Source of the DNA: Gammaproteobacteria bacterium
Lineage (GTDB): Bacteria; Pseudomonadota; Gammaproteobacteria; Steroidobacterales; Steroidobacteraceae
Direction of reading: 5' to 3'
DNA length: 64,000 nucleotides
NCBI GenBank assembly: GCA_028293725.1
Contig: JAQGOE010000133.1
Span: forward strand, 29,449 to 93,448
Under the pieces are notes generated by a model that was not told where the DNA came from, did no database searches, and saw only the letters and a list, made by a program, of their open reading frames with translations. Positions within the stretch are counted from its first letter, which is position 1; each line of letters starts with the position of its first letter. A program made the translations under genes and the position numbers. Below are positions 53,351 to 63,374 of the stretch, piece by piece.

Positions 53351-54331
53351 TTACCGTGGAGCGCGCCGCCGCAATAGCATGATAAACAATGGTGCTCCAA
53401 CAAGCGCCATGATGGCCCCCACGGGCAGTTGCCGCGGGGCCGCAATCGTTCTTGCGACGAGATCAGCCAACGCCAGCAATGTCCCGCCTAACAAAGCGGA
53501 TGCCGGTGCGACGATGCGATGATCACTGGTACGGAATGTCAACCGTACGGCATGCGGAGTAATCAGTCCTACGAATCCAACCGTACCGGCGCTCACGACG
53601 GCGATGGCCGTCAGGACCGCGCACGCGAAGAAGAGCAGCGACCGCCAGACCTCGAGCTCCAACCCGACACTCCGCGCGCGCAGCTCTCCTGCGGCGAGTA
53701 CGTTGAGTGGGCGTCCGATCGCGAGCGCCAGGACGATCGCCGCCAGGGCTGCCAAAGCGCTCGTCCAGGGACTGAACGCCCACTCCAGGTCTCCCGCGAG
53801 CCAGAACACCATCCCGCGTACGCGCGTCGAGTCGGCCAGAGCCAGTAGAACGCTGATAACAGCGCCGCAGGCGCTGGCGAGCACAACCCCAGTCAACAGC
53901 AGGCGGGGCGTGCCGCCGCCACGTGCGAGTAAATACACGATCGTGACGGCACCGAGTGCTCCGATGACCGCGGCAAACTGCACTGAGAAGGCGGCGGCTC
54001 CCGCAATCATGGCGAGCAACGCGCCTATCGCGGCGCCTCCCGAGACGCCCAGGACGTACGGGTCGGCCAGAGGGTTGCGAAATAAGGCCTGCAGAAGTAC
54101 TCCCGCCAGAGCGAGCAGACTTCCGACGCCGAATGCCGCAAGAACCCTCGGCAATCGCACGATGGTCAGCACGTTACGGGCCGCGTCGTCACCGCTACCG
54201 AACAGGGCGCCGGCAACCCTGCGTGCCCCGATCCCCGAGCTTCCCACGAGAAGCGACGCGAAAAACACCGCCGCCGCCAGCACAAAGAGCCCAGCGAGCC
54301 CCCTCCAAGCGGCCACCTTCGAGTTCAACAT
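53351..54331 (-). CDS. ABC permease of BtuC/FecCD family
   Basis: A 326-residue membrane protein with about ten hydrophobic helices. RLPRVLAAFGVGSLLALAGVLLQALFRNPLADPYVLGVSGGAAIGALL is the FecCD signature region (broken here as LAAFGVGSLLALAG and FRNPLADPYVLGVSGG), and GLITPHAVRL follows. Part of a cobalamin, haem or siderophore importer. No binding protein or ATPase gene adjoins; the ATPase at 48702-49481 is the nearest match. Confidence 0.92.
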   Translation of the reverse strand: MLNSKVAAWRGLAGLFVLAAAVFFASLLVGSSGIGARRVAGALFGSGDDAARNVLTIVRLPRVLAAFGVGSLLALAGVLLQALFRNPLADPYVLGVSGGAAIGALLAMIAGAAAFSVQFAAVIGALGAVTIVYLLARGGGTPRLLLTGVVLASACGAVISVLLALADSTRVRGMVFWLAGDLEWAFSPWTSALAALAAIVLALAIGRPLNVLAAGELRARSVGLELEVWRSLLFFACAVLTAIAVVSAGTVGFVGLITPHAVRLTFRTSDHRIVAPASALLGGTLLALADLVARTIAAPRQLPVGAIMALVGAPLFIMLLRRRAPR

Positions 54332-54396
54332 CCGTCAAAGATAGAAGCTAGTGATCACTCACGACAAGCACGCTTGTGGCAGACTTCAACGAACAC

Positions 54397-54960
54397 ATGA
54401 GCGACGTCATTGATTCAGACGGCTTTCGCGCGAACGTCGGCATCGTCCTGATGCGGGGCGAGGGTGAGGTGTTTCTCGGCCGCCGCACTGGCGGTCGCGG
54501 TTGGCAGTTTCCCCAGGGCGGTGTGCGTTTCGGAGAGCAACTCGAGGAGGCCGCGCTGCGCGAGCTCCACGAGGAGATCGGAGTGTCGCGTACTGACGTC
54601 GAACTTGTCGGACGTACCACCCGCTGGTTGCGGTACCGGCTTCCCGCCCGCTACATTCGCCGCAATCAGCGCCCGGTGTGCATTGGACAGAAGCAGCGGT
54701 GGTTCCTGCTGCGACTGAAGCGCGCCGATGTGGAGTTCGACTTTGGCCAGACCAATGAGCCCGAATTCGACCAGTGGCGCTGGGCGCCTTACTGGGAGCC
54801 CGTCAAGGAAGTGATTTACTTCAAACGCCTGGTCTACACACGCGCGCTCGTGGAACTCGCGCCAATCGCTTTCCCGCAGGGACAGCCGGCGTTCCCTCAG
54901 TGGTGGGAGGCCGTGACCGCCCGCCGCAAAGCCCCGCCGGCTCCGGCCCGGATTGAGTGA
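54397..54960 (+). CDS. rppH: RNA pyrophosphohydrolase RppH
   Basis: A 187-residue Nudix hydrolase removing pyrophosphate from mRNA 5' ends. DSDGFRANVGIVLMRG, GWQFPQGGVRFGEQLEEAALREL and HEEIGVSRTDVEL form the Nudix box, with TRWLRYRLPARYIRRNQRPVC split blocks, GQKQRWFLLRL and FDQWRWAPYWEPV conserved with E. coli RppH. A GTG at 54376 would add 7 residues. The stop overlaps the next GTG as GTGA. Confidence 0.95.
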   Translation: MSDVIDSDGFRANVGIVLMRGEGEVFLGRRTGGRGWQFPQGGVRFGEQLEEAALRELHEEIGVSRTDVELVGRTTRWLRYRLPARYIRRNQRPVCIGQKQRWFLLRLKRADVEFDFGQTNEPEFDQWRWAPYWEPVKEVIYFKRLVYTRALVELAPIAFPQGQPAFPQWWEAVTARRKAPPAPARIE

Positions 54961-55751
54961 CGGCGCTAGGCGCGCACGAAATGCTAGGCCAAATGCTAGG
55001 CCAGATATCAGGCAAGGACGGACGTCCTCCCAAGCCCAGTCTCGTTGTTCGCAAGCACGCGCCGACACGTCGGATCATTCTGATTGCGGCGGTCGCGCTC
55101 ATTGGGCTCTTCACTGCGTACGTAATCTATGAGTTCGGGCGGTACAACGCGGGCTATGACCGTATGGCCGTGCAGCAGCAGCGAACGGAGCAGGAGGTCG
55201 CGATCGAGCATCTCGAGAAAACCAACCATGAGCTGCGGACGAAATTAGCCGAGCTGGATACCATCCGAGTCGGACGTGCGCGCGAGCAGGCGGAGGTCGC
55301 ACGCACCATTGGCGAACTGCAAGCGCAGGTGGCGCGCGAGTCGCAGCAGCTCGCGTTCTACCGAGGCGTCGTGACGCAGGGCGCTGCCGAAATCGGCGTG
55401 AAAATCGGGCAGATGCGGCTTTCAGCCGGCCGGAAGCCCGGACAGTTTGTTGTGCATATGTCGCTGCTGCGTTCGGGGCGTCCGGACAGTGTGGTGACGG
55501 GCACGTTGGGGCTCATCGTCGACGGTGGTGCCGGCGGACAATCGGACGCGCCACTCGATCTGCCCCTGCTCACAAGCGGCAAGCTGCATGAGTTACCCTT
55601 CAACTTTCGCTTTTATCAGAACTTCGACCAGGAGATCGCGATCCCACCGGGCTTCAAGCCCGAGCATCTGGCGGTCGAGGTCCACTCGAGCCGCAAGGAC
55701 GTCGCCCCACTGGTCCAAACGTTTCCATGGAGCCTGGAGCCCGCGCCGTGA
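54957..55751 (+). CDS. Inner-membrane coiled-coil protein of unknown function
   Basis: A 264-residue protein. A basic N terminus is followed by one membrane helix (IILIAAVALIGLFTAYVIY), a coiled coil (residues ~70-130, QQQRTEQEVAIEHLEKTNHE, ELDTIRVGRAREQAEVART) and a beta-rich C-terminal domain, the pattern of the DUF6776-type proteins. The start is GTG 54957 (overlapping rppH) or ATG 54981; a tandem 12-bp duplication at 54980-55003 encodes MLGQMLGQ there. It precedes a bactofilin gene, so it may help anchor it. Confidence 0.72.
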   Translation: MTALGAHEMLGQMLGQISGKDGRPPKPSLVVRKHAPTRRIILIAAVALIGLFTAYVIYEFGRYNAGYDRMAVQQQRTEQEVAIEHLEKTNHELRTKLAELDTIRVGRAREQAEVARTIGELQAQVARESQQLAFYRGVVTQGAAEIGVKIGQMRLSAGRKPGQFVVHMSLLRSGRPDSVVTGTLGLIVDGGAGGQSDAPLDLPLLTSGKLHELPFNFRFYQNFDQEIAIPPGFKPEHLAVEVHSSRKDVAPLVQTFPWSLEPAP

Positions 55752-55805
55752 GGTCTTCGAAGCGTAAAATGCAGTCTGTTCTTCCCGGCGCGATGCCCTA
55801 AAAAT

Positions 55806-56207
55806 ATGTTTACCCGCGACACGAAGCCGGCACGGATCGATACCCTCATAGGCAAGGCAGCGCATGTGCACGGCGATATCGAGTTCGCCGGGGGTCTGCA
55901 CCTGGACGGGAGCATCGTCGGCAACGTTCGCTCGGATCCGGCACCCACGGCCACCTTGTCAGTCAGTCAGGGCGGCTCAATAGAGGGTTCTGTGGACGTT
56001 CCGAACGTCAGGCTTGACGGTACCGTGAAAGGCGATATCCACGCACCTGGGCGCGTTATCCTCGGTGCTACCGCCCGCGTGGAAGGAAACCTGTATTACG
56101 GTGTCATCGAGATGACACTTGGGGCGCAGATCATGGGCAAGCTGACTCAGGTGGAGCCTGTAGTGGCGACCGAGGGGTCCGCGAGCGGTGGCGCTTCTGG
56201 CGATTAA
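55806..56207 (+). CDS. Bactofilin
   Basis: A 133-residue bactofilin (DUF583 beta-helix). VHGDIEFAGGLHLDGSIVGNV, SQGGSIEGSVDVPNVRLDGTVKGDI and RVILGATARVEGNLYYGVIEM show the regular turn-by-turn pattern. Such proteins self-assemble into nucleotide-free filaments and scaffold cell-wall or membrane processes. It follows a membrane coiled-coil protein, as is common for this family in gammaproteobacteria. Confidence 0.93.
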   Translation: MFTRDTKPARIDTLIGKAAHVHGDIEFAGGLHLDGSIVGNVRSDPAPTATLSVSQGGSIEGSVDVPNVRLDGTVKGDIHAPGRVILGATARVEGNLYYGVIEMTLGAQIMGKLTQVEPVVATEGSASGGASGD

Positions 56208-56327
56208 GTCAAAAGCCCCCCTCTGGCGGGTTTCCGCGGAATCTGAGTCAGGCGCCTTTGACGCGAGCCGGCAGTGCCTTCTAGACTGCAGGATGGGTAA
56301 GGCGATTTTGTTAAAAGGCGATGGACT

Positions 56328-56693
56328 ATGAGTACTGCTGAAGCTGAAGCGTTGCAGGAAACTCCGGCGCTGTTATTCACGGACGCCGCGGCCGCCAAGG
56401 TCTCGGACCTCATCAAGGGCGAGGGCAATCCCAATCTCATGCTGCGCGTCTTCGTGCAGGGTGGCGGTTGCTCAGGTCTTCAGTACGGCTTCGAGTTCGA
56501 CGAAGCGGTCCAGGACGGCGATACCTGCGTCGAAAACATGGGTGTAAAGCTGCTCGTCGACCCCATGAGCGTGCAGTACCTCACGGGCGCTGAAATCGAC
56601 TACCGCGAAGGTCTCGAGGGCGCTCAGTTCGTGATTCGTAACCCGAACGCCACCACGACGTGCGGCTGCGGATCCTCGTTCACCGCCGCCTGA
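56328..56693 (+). CDS. erpA: Iron-sulfur cluster insertion protein ErpA
   Basis: A 121-residue A-type carrier. Three cluster cysteines occur in [12 protein letters not shown] and TTCGCGSSF, and [18 protein letters not shown] is the ErpA variant. It hands 4Fe-4S clusters to apo-enzymes of isoprenoid synthesis and respiration. ppx follows after 15 bp. Confidence 0.96.
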   Translation: MSTAEAEALQETPALLFTDAAAAKVSDLIKGEGNPNLMLRVFVQGGGCSGLQYGFEFDEAVQDGDTCVENMGVKLLVDPMSVQYLTGAEIDYREGLEGAQFVIRNPNATTTCGCGSSFTAA

Positions 56694-56708
56694 CCTCTCG
56701 GCATACGC

Positions 56709-58316
56709 GTGCGACCGGAGCGCAGCGAAGGGAATCCCGAGAAGCGACAGTGGCGCGACGCGGGGCGACCGGCCGTTTCTGCCCGTTCACCCCCGCAAGC
56801 ACGTAGTTCACCTCGCCACGTCCCCGACGTTCTGGCAGCCGTAGACCTCGGGTCGAACAGCTTCCACATGATCGTGGCAAGGTATTCCCACGGTCAGCTC
56901 ATCGTTATCGATCGCCTCCGCGAGATGGTGCGTCTCGCCGCCGGTGTTGAAGAAAACGGCAGGATCGACAAAGAGGTCGCCGCCCGGGCGATCGCGTGCC
57001 TACAACGCTTCGGACAACGCTTGCGCGACATGCGCGCCGACAGCGTTAGGGTCGTCGGTACGAACGCTCTGCGTCTCGCTCACCGTAAGCAAGCATTTCT
57101 GGAGCGAGCCCGCGAGGCGCTCGGCCACCCGATCGAAATCATCGCCGGAATGGAAGAGGCCCGGCTCATCTACGCCGGCGTGGCTCACACGATGCCGAGC
57201 GAACCCGGCAAGCGGCTGGTCGTCGACATCGGAGGCGGCAGCACGGAGCTCATCATCGGCGAAGGCCTGACTCCACTGGAACTCGAAAGCCTGCAGATGG
57301 GCTGCGTGTCCCTGAGCGAGCGCTTTTTTCGCGACGGCAAGATATCCGCGAAACGCATCGAGCGCGCCCGCATGGCGGCCCGACTCGAGCTCGAGCCGGT
57401 GCAGGCTGCATTTCGTCGCCGCGGTTGGGAGCGCTGTGCCGGAAGCTCGGGTACTGTCCGCGCCATCGGCGAAGCGATTCGCGAGCTCGATCCCCAGGCG
57501 GTCACCATCAACGCGGCCGGCTTGCAGCGTGCCATTAACTACATGATTGACGCGGGGCATATCCGCGAGCTGCGTCTTACCCCAATTACCGAAGATCGTC
57601 GCCCGGTTTTCCCCGGTGGCATCGCCATCCTTGCGGAAATCTTCGCGGTGCTCGACGTGAAGGAAATGCGCATCGCCGAAGGCGCCATGCGCGAGGGCCT
57701 GTTGTACGACATGCTCGGCCGCTTCACGGACGAAGATGCCCGTGAGCGCACGGTCCGGGCCATGCAGAAGCGCTACCACGTCGATTTTGCACAGGCGGAG
57801 CGCGTCGAATCGACAGCATTGAAGTTTCTCGAGCAGGTGCGCGAGACCTGGAAACTCGATGATCCGCTTACCGAGCCTGCGTTGAAATGGGCCGCGCGTC
57901 TGCATGAGATCGGCCTCGACGTATCCCACAGTGGGTATCACCGTCACGGCGCGTATCTGTTGGAAAATGCGGATATGCCGGGGTTTTCACGCGAGGAGCA
58001 ACGCCTGCTCGCGCGGATGGTAGGTGCTCACCGGCGTAAGCTGACTTTGGACGGTGTTGAAGAGCTCGTTCCACCGTGGGATCGTTGCGCCCTGTATCTC
58101 ATCGTGTTGCTGCGGCTGGCGGTGCTGTTGCACCGAGGTCGCAGTCCGACTGCGCTTCCGCCCATCGAGTTGAAAGCGACACCGCGCTCGCTGGAAGTCG
58201 AATTTCCGGCCCGCTGGCTCAAGGAGCATCCGCTGACGTCCGCGGATCTGCTGCAGGAAACGGACTACCTGCGGGCGAGCAGCTTCAGACTGCGGGTTTT
58301 CAGCCGGGCACGCTAG
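56709..58316 (+). CDS. ppx: Exopolyphosphatase (Ppx/GppA family)
   Basis: A 535-residue ASKHA-fold exopolyphosphatase. LAAVDLGSNSFHMIVAR, VVGTNALRLAHRKQAFL, LVVDIGGGSTELIIGEG, GSSGTVRAIGEAIRELD and a C-terminal HD domain (LHEIGLDVSHSGYHRHGAYL) are present. The start is GTG 56709; the first ~40 residues (RSEGNPEKRQWRDAGR) are Arg-rich and unlike Ppx, and the conserved core begins only at ~40. It converges with ppk1, giving a polyphosphate make-and-break pair. Confidence 0.92.
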   Translation: MRPERSEGNPEKRQWRDAGRPAVSARSPPQARSSPRHVPDVLAAVDLGSNSFHMIVARYSHGQLIVIDRLREMVRLAAGVEENGRIDKEVAARAIACLQRFGQRLRDMRADSVRVVGTNALRLAHRKQAFLERAREALGHPIEIIAGMEEARLIYAGVAHTMPSEPGKRLVVDIGGGSTELIIGEGLTPLELESLQMGCVSLSERFFRDGKISAKRIERARMAARLELEPVQAAFRRRGWERCAGSSGTVRAIGEAIRELDPQAVTINAAGLQRAINYMIDAGHIRELRLTPITEDRRPVFPGGIAILAEIFAVLDVKEMRIAEGAMREGLLYDMLGRFTDEDARERTVRAMQKRYHVDFAQAERVESTALKFLEQVRETWKLDDPLTEPALKWAARLHEIGLDVSHSGYHRHGAYLLENADMPGFSREEQRLLARMVGAHRRKLTLDGVEELVPPWDRCALYLIVLLRLAVLLHRGRSPTALPPIELKATPRSLEVEFPARWLKEHPLTSADLLQETDYLRASSFRLRVFSRAR

Positions 58317-58354
58317 GAGTCGGACCGACTTCCAGGAGCCAGACAGACTCCCGG

Positions 58355-60433
58355 TCACGGCGCGGTCGGGGCCCCCGCGGCATAGCGGCTCAACAACTCC
58401 ATCTGCGCATTCACGGGCCGTTGCTCGGCTCGAGCGACACGCTCGTAGCGTCCGTCCGGGCGCAGCAGCCACGCCTGGCAGGTATCGTTCAGGCAGGAGT
58501 TGAGGTCGCGCAACATCCTCTCCCGATGCACCTCGCGCTCGATGGGAAAAGCAACCTCGACGCGGCGGAAGAAGTTGCGCTCCATCCAGTCCGCGCTGGT
58601 GCAAAACATCTCCGGCTCGCCGCCATTGTCGAAATAACACACGCGCGAGTGCTCGAGAAAACGGCCTACGAGCGAGCGGACGGCGATGTTTTCCGACACA
58701 CCCGGCACGCCCGGCCGCAGCGCGCAAACGCCGCGAATGATGAGATCGACCTTCACCCCGGCGCAGGATGCTCTATAGAGTGCCTCGATCACCAGCGGCT
58801 CGGTGAGGGCGTTCATTTTTGCTATCACACGTGCCTTGCGTCCGGCCCGGGCGTGGTCGGCCTCGCGCGCCAGCTTCGCAATTACCATTTCATGCATGCC
58901 GAACGGCGACTGCACCAGCCGCTTCAACTTCGGTGTCTGGGTCAGGCTGGTGAGCTGCAGAAACAACTCGTGCACGTCCTGCCCGATCTGGTCGTTGCAG
59001 GTGAAAATTCCGTAGTCGGTGTACTGGCGGGCCGTGCGGGGATGGTAGTTCCCGGTGCCGAGATGGCAGTAGCGGCGGATGCCGCCGGGCTCGCGCCGCA
59101 CGACAAGAGCCAGCTTGGCGTGGGTTTTGTAGCCGACGACACCATACATGACGTGGGCACCGGCTTCCTGCAGGCGGTTCGACAACTCGATGTTGGCTTC
59201 TTCGTCGAACCGCGCCCGCAGCTCGACGATCACCGTGACATCCTTCCCCGCGTTGGCGGCGGCCACCAGCGCGTCCACGATCGGAGAGTCATTGCCGGCC
59301 CGGTAGAGGGTCTGCTTGATCGCGAGCACCTGCGGATCGGCGGCCGCGAGACGCAGAAAATCCATGACCGGCGCGAAGCTCTGGTAGGGATGGTGCAACA
59401 TCAGATCGTTCTGCCGGATGACGGCGAACAGATCGCTGCTGGCGACCAGGCGGCGGGGCAATCCGGGCGTGAAGATCGGGTATTTCAGGTCCGGCCGTTG
59501 CACCAGGTCATAGATGGCCGACAGCCGGTTGAGATTCACCGGTCCCGGCACGCGGTACATGTCTACATCGTGGAGCGCGAACTGCCGCAGCAGAAATTGC
59601 GCCATGTCTTCGGGGCAGTCGCGCGAGGTCTCGAGTCGTACGGCGGCTCCATAGCGACGATGGGCGAGCTCACCCTCCAGCGCACGGCGCAGATCGTCGA
59701 TTTCCTCCTCGTCGACGAACAGGTCGCTGTTGCGTGTTACCCGGAACTGGTAGCAGCCAGTCACCTTGATACCGGCGAACAGTTTGTGCACGAAGGCACC
59801 CACGATCGCCGTGAGCAACACCAGGGTTTTGCCCGAGCCCTCACCCGGGACCGGCACGACGCGCGGCAAGGAGCGTGGCGCCTGTACGATGGCATGCTCG
59901 CTGTCGCGGCCGAAGGCGTCTTTGCCTTCCAGGTGCACGATGAAGTTGAGGCTTTTGTTCTGAATGCGCGGAAAAGGGCGGGCCGGATCGAGGCCGAGCG
60001 GGCTCAACACCGGCTCGATCTCCTGCTCGAAGTACTGTTCCAGCCATTTCTCCGCTTCCGGGGTCCAGCCCGCGCGGCCCAACAGGCTGATGCCTTGCGC
60101 GGCCAGGGCCGGCAGCAACACCTCGTTCAAACACCGATACTGCTCGGCGACCAGTCGTAAGGCCCGCTCATGGAGCGCCGTGAGCAACTCCTCCGGCGTC
60201 AGGGCGTCCGAGGCGAATTGTCCCGCTCCCAGCTCCAGCAGCTGCTTGAGACCGGCCACCCGGATCTCGAAGAATTCGTCGAGGTTTGCCGAGGAAATGC
60301 TCAGAAAGCGCAACCGCTCCAGCAGCGGCACCGACTCGTCGAACGCCTGGTCCAACACCCGCTGGTTGAATTCGAGGAACGACAGCTCGCGGTTGATGTA
60401 ATTTTGCGGCGCTTTTAAGTCGGGTGAATCCAT
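58355..60433 (-). CDS. ppk1: Polyphosphate kinase
   Basis: A 692-residue enzyme that makes polyphosphate from ATP. YINRELSFLEFNQRVLDQA opens it; IKQTLYRAGNDSPIV, LRARFDEEANIELSNRLQEAGAHVMYG (broken), GYKTHAKLALVVRRE (autophosphorylated His) and HLGTGNYHPRTARQYTDYG are PPK1 blocks. ATG 60433 has TAGGAA upstream; the frame runs to 60550 but without similarity. Convergent with ppx, 38 bp between stops. Confidence 0.96.
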   Translation of the reverse strand: MDSPDLKAPQNYINRELSFLEFNQRVLDQAFDESVPLLERLRFLSISSANLDEFFEIRVAGLKQLLELGAGQFASDALTPEELLTALHERALRLVAEQYRCLNEVLLPALAAQGISLLGRAGWTPEAEKWLEQYFEQEIEPVLSPLGLDPARPFPRIQNKSLNFIVHLEGKDAFGRDSEHAIVQAPRSLPRVVPVPGEGSGKTLVLLTAIVGAFVHKLFAGIKVTGCYQFRVTRNSDLFVDEEEIDDLRRALEGELAHRRYGAAVRLETSRDCPEDMAQFLLRQFALHDVDMYRVPGPVNLNRLSAIYDLVQRPDLKYPIFTPGLPRRLVASSDLFAVIRQNDLMLHHPYQSFAPVMDFLRLAAADPQVLAIKQTLYRAGNDSPIVDALVAAANAGKDVTVIVELRARFDEEANIELSNRLQEAGAHVMYGVVGYKTHAKLALVVRREPGGIRRYCHLGTGNYHPRTARQYTDYGIFTCNDQIGQDVHELFLQLTSLTQTPKLKRLVQSPFGMHEMVIAKLAREADHARAGRKARVIAKMNALTEPLVIEALYRASCAGVKVDLIIRGVCALRPGVPGVSENIAVRSLVGRFLEHSRVCYFDNGGEPEMFCTSADWMERNFFRRVEVAFPIEREVHRERMLRDLNSCLNDTCQAWLLRPDGRYERVARAEQRPVNAQMELLSRYAAGAPTAP

Positions 60434-60546
60434 TGCTATTCCTACGTTGAAAGGCGCTTCCAGTGACGCCGAAATGACAGTCGCGCGGGACGTTCTGTCA
60501 GAGCGCGCCATACAGGCGCTGGCAACACGAGGCGTCGCCCGGCCGT

Positions 60547-61944
60547 TCACCTTGACACAAGTACCGGTCCGGACGACACCTCGAGAGATGCCAGTAACGG
60601 AGCCGTGCGCGTCTGAAAGTCTTCTCGCCAGCGCGCATCGATCGGCCCGGCGTCGGGTAGCGAGATTGTCTGCGGATTCTTGAAGACGCCGTTTACCCGG
60701 TACTCATAGTGGAGATGCGGTCCCGTGGCCAGGCCTGTCATTCCAACGTACGCGATGACCGTGCCCTGGGTTACATGCTGCCCGACGCGCGTGCCTTTGG
60801 CGAAGCGTGATAGGTGACCGTATACCGTAACGATACTGCGGGAATGGTCGATCTCAACCACATTGCCATAGCCGCCCTTCGGACCGGCGTAGGCGATGCG
60901 GCCATCGCCCGCCGCCCGTACAGGCGTGCCGATGGGTGCAGCGTAGTCGACACCTTTATGGGCGCGGATGAGGTTGAGAATGGGGTGTTTGCGTGCGGAG
61001 TTGAAACCTGAGCTGACGCGGGAGAACTCCAGCGGTGCCCGCAAAAACGCCTTGCGCATGCTGCGGCCGTCCGGGGTGTAGTAATGCGTGCCGCCCTCGG
61101 GATCGACATAGCGTACCGCGCGGTACTGGCGGCCCTGGTTGATGAACAAGGCTGCGAGGATCGGGCCGTCCTTGACGTAGACGCCGTCCTGATACAACTC
61201 CTGATAGCTGACGACGAAGGAGTCGCCTGGCTGGATATCCAGCACAAAATCGATATCCCAGCCGAAGATATCCGCCAGGGCGACGGCCGTCTGGTCATGG
61301 CCGCCGGCATTTTCGACCGCCTCGAACAGCGAGCTGCTGATGGCGGCGTGCAGGGTGCGCGGCCGCGACTCCAGCGGGTTCTGCAACACGTCGGCCTTCA
61401 GGCCCGACTCGTCACGGACGACTTTGAGTGTCTGTTCCTCGTTGAGCCGTCTTTCGAGGCCGACGAGCGCGCCGTCACGATGCATGAAATGCAGTGATTC
61501 CCCGGGGCGGAGGCTGTCGAGGCGCGCCTTTAGTCCGGGCAGCGCGCGCAGCGAGGCCAGGTCGCCGAGGTTCAACTTCAAACGGCGAAAAATGGCGTCG
61601 AGTGTATCGTTGGGGTGGACGATGATGTTGATACTGGAGAGGCCGAATGAAGAGTGTGCGGCGGAGGGCTGGGATGTTGCTCCTGACGCCGCCGGCGTCG
61701 TGGAGGTTGGTGTGCCCGGTACGGTTGCGGCTGATGCCGCCGGCGTACCCGGGGTCGCGACGCTGTTCGGGACGGCCTGATGAGCGGGAGCAGGAGTGGC
61801 TGCCGGCTGTCGTAACTCCGATGGGGTTCGTATAAACAGCCATGCGAAGAAAATGCCGCAGAGGATTAAGGCCCAACGCGAGGGCGGCAGCGTGCGCGCC
61901 GCGGTGATGAATTTAGGCCAGGCTGATTTGATGGGTAATGGCAT
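60547..61944 (-). CDS. M23 family peptidoglycan endopeptidase (MepM-like)
   Basis: A 465-residue inner-membrane anchored protein (WALILCGIFFAWLFI). A Pro/Ala/Thr linker, a LysM/OapA-like segment (IIVHPNDTLDAIFRRLKLN) and a C-terminal LytM domain with zinc ligands in AHKGVDYAAPIG and HLHYEYRVNG. It should cut peptide cross-links during cell-wall growth. Divergent from tyrS across 218 bp, a conserved layout. Confidence 0.92.
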   Translation of the reverse strand: MPLPIKSAWPKFITAARTLPPSRWALILCGIFFAWLFIRTPSELRQPAATPAPAHQAVPNSVATPGTPAASAATVPGTPTSTTPAASGATSQPSAAHSSFGLSSINIIVHPNDTLDAIFRRLKLNLGDLASLRALPGLKARLDSLRPGESLHFMHRDGALVGLERRLNEEQTLKVVRDESGLKADVLQNPLESRPRTLHAAISSSLFEAVENAGGHDQTAVALADIFGWDIDFVLDIQPGDSFVVSYQELYQDGVYVKDGPILAALFINQGRQYRAVRYVDPEGGTHYYTPDGRSMRKAFLRAPLEFSRVSSGFNSARKHPILNLIRAHKGVDYAAPIGTPVRAAGDGRIAYAGPKGGYGNVVEIDHSRSIVTVYGHLSRFAKGTRVGQHVTQGTVIAYVGMTGLATGPHLHYEYRVNGVFKNPQTISLPDAGPIDARWREDFQTRTAPLLASLEVSSGPVLVSR

Positions 61945-62162
61945 CGACTACACTGTGAGGGCGCCGGGCGGTGAGCGCGGTTGGGCCAGAAAATGTTAAG
62001 AGTGGAACCGTACTAGAGCGTGGAATGCCGGGTCAAATTGGAGCGGCAGCCTGCTGGCTCCGTTCAGCGCCCGCCATCGCGAGATTCAGGCTCGTTGCGC
62101 GCGCATCGCGCGCTCGCGAGCGGCACCGGTAACACTTAGGCCCTCAGGGTGAGTTTCACGAA

Positions 62163-63374
62163 ATGACGACGACTTTTGAGGAACAGATTGCAGAGCTGCA
62201 TCGTGGCGCGCACGAGGTGCTCGTCGGCGCGGAGCTGATCAAGAAACTCCAGCGGGGCAAGCCGCTCAAGGTGAAGGCGGGCTTCGATCCCACGGCCCCT
62301 GACCTCCATCTGGGCCACACGGTACTGCTCAACAAGATGCGGCAGTTCCAGCAGTTCGGCCACGAGGTGATTTTCCTCATAGGGGATTTCACCGGCCTGA
62401 TCGGCGACCCGAGCGGACGTAACGCCACCCGTCCGGCGCTCACTCCCGAGGAGGTGCAGGCCAACGCCCGCACCTACCAGAGCCAGGTGTTCAAGATCCT
62501 CGATCCCGAGCGCACCCGCGTGGACTTCAATTCCCGTTGGTTCGGCTCCATGCCGGCCTCGCGGCTCATCGAAATCGCGGGCCGGCACACTGTGGCGCGC
62601 ATGCTGGAGCGCGACGATTTCGCCAAGCGCTACGCGGACGGGCGGCCCATCGCTTTGCACGAGTTTCTCTACCCGCTGGTACAGGGGTACGACTCCGTAG
62701 CGCTCGAGGCGGACGTGGAAATGGGCGGCACCGACCAGAAGTTCAACCTGCTCGTCGGCCGCCACCTGCAGGAGACCTACGGCCAGGAGCCTCAGGTCGT
62801 CATCACGATGCCGCTGCTCGAAGGACTCGACGGCGTGAACAAGATGTCGAAGTCGCTCGGCAATTACATAGGCGTCGCGGAGGCGCCCGAGGCTATGTTC
62901 GGCAAGGTCATGTCCATCTCGGACACCCTGATGTGGCGGTATTTTGAGCTGCTGAGCTTCCGACCTCTGACGGAAATCGAGGGCTTGCGGCGGGCGGTGG
63001 CGGACGGTCGGAACCCGCGGGACGTCAAATTCGAGCTGGCGCGGGAGCTGGTGAGCCGGTTCCATGACGCAGATGCAGCAGAACGGGCGCAGCGCGAGTT
63101 CATTGCCCGGGTGAGCGAGAAAGCGCTGCCCACCGATCTCGTTGCCAAGGTGGTTCAGGTCGAGGCGGCCGGGATGCGGATCGGCAATGTGCTGAAAGAG
63201 GCCGGCCTGGCCGCCAGCTCCTCCGAAGCGAACCGGAAAATTGATGAGAAGGCGGTGAAAGTAGACGGAACGCGGGTTTCCGACCGTGGTCTCACCTTTC
63301 ACGCGGGTGCGGATCACGTCTTTCAGGTGGGCTCGCACCGCTTTGCCAGGGTCAAGTTCGAGCCGAAGACCTGA
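62163..63374 (+). CDS. tyrS: Tyrosyl-tRNA synthetase
   Basis: A 403-residue class I synthetase of the long-spacer TyrRS type. Class I motifs are [12 protein letters not shown] and [51 protein letters not shown] and a C-terminal S4 domain ([20 protein letters not shown]) complete it. It is the last protein gene before the rRNA operon. Confidence 0.97.
   Translation: MTTTFEEQIAELHRGAHEVLVGAELIKKLQRGKPLKVKAGFDPTAPDLHLGHTVLLNKMRQFQQFGHEVIFLIGDFTGLIGDPSGRNATRPALTPEEVQANARTYQSQVFKILDPERTRVDFNSRWFGSMPASRLIEIAGRHTVARMLERDDFAKRYADGRPIALHEFLYPLVQGYDSVALEADVEMGGTDQKFNLLVGRHLQETYGQEPQVVITMPLLEGLDGVNKMSKSLGNYIGVAEAPEAMFGKVMSISDTLMWRYFELLSFRPLTEIEGLRRAVADGRNPRDVKFELARELVSRFHDADAAERAQREFIARVSEKALPTDLVAKVVQVEAAGMRIGNVLKEAGLAASSSEANRKIDEKAVKVDGTRVSDRGLTFHAGADHVFQVGSHRFARVKFEPKT

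Noticed and set aside
54332..54396. Cobalamin riboswitch upstream of the BtuC-like permease
   Set aside because: The gap to the divergent rppH is only about 65 bp and contains no B12-box-like core or room for the aptamer.
58076..60160. 694-codon open frame on the plus strand
   Set aside because: Antisense to ppk1 over almost its whole length; sequence is a mirror of the ppk1 codons with no recognisable domain.
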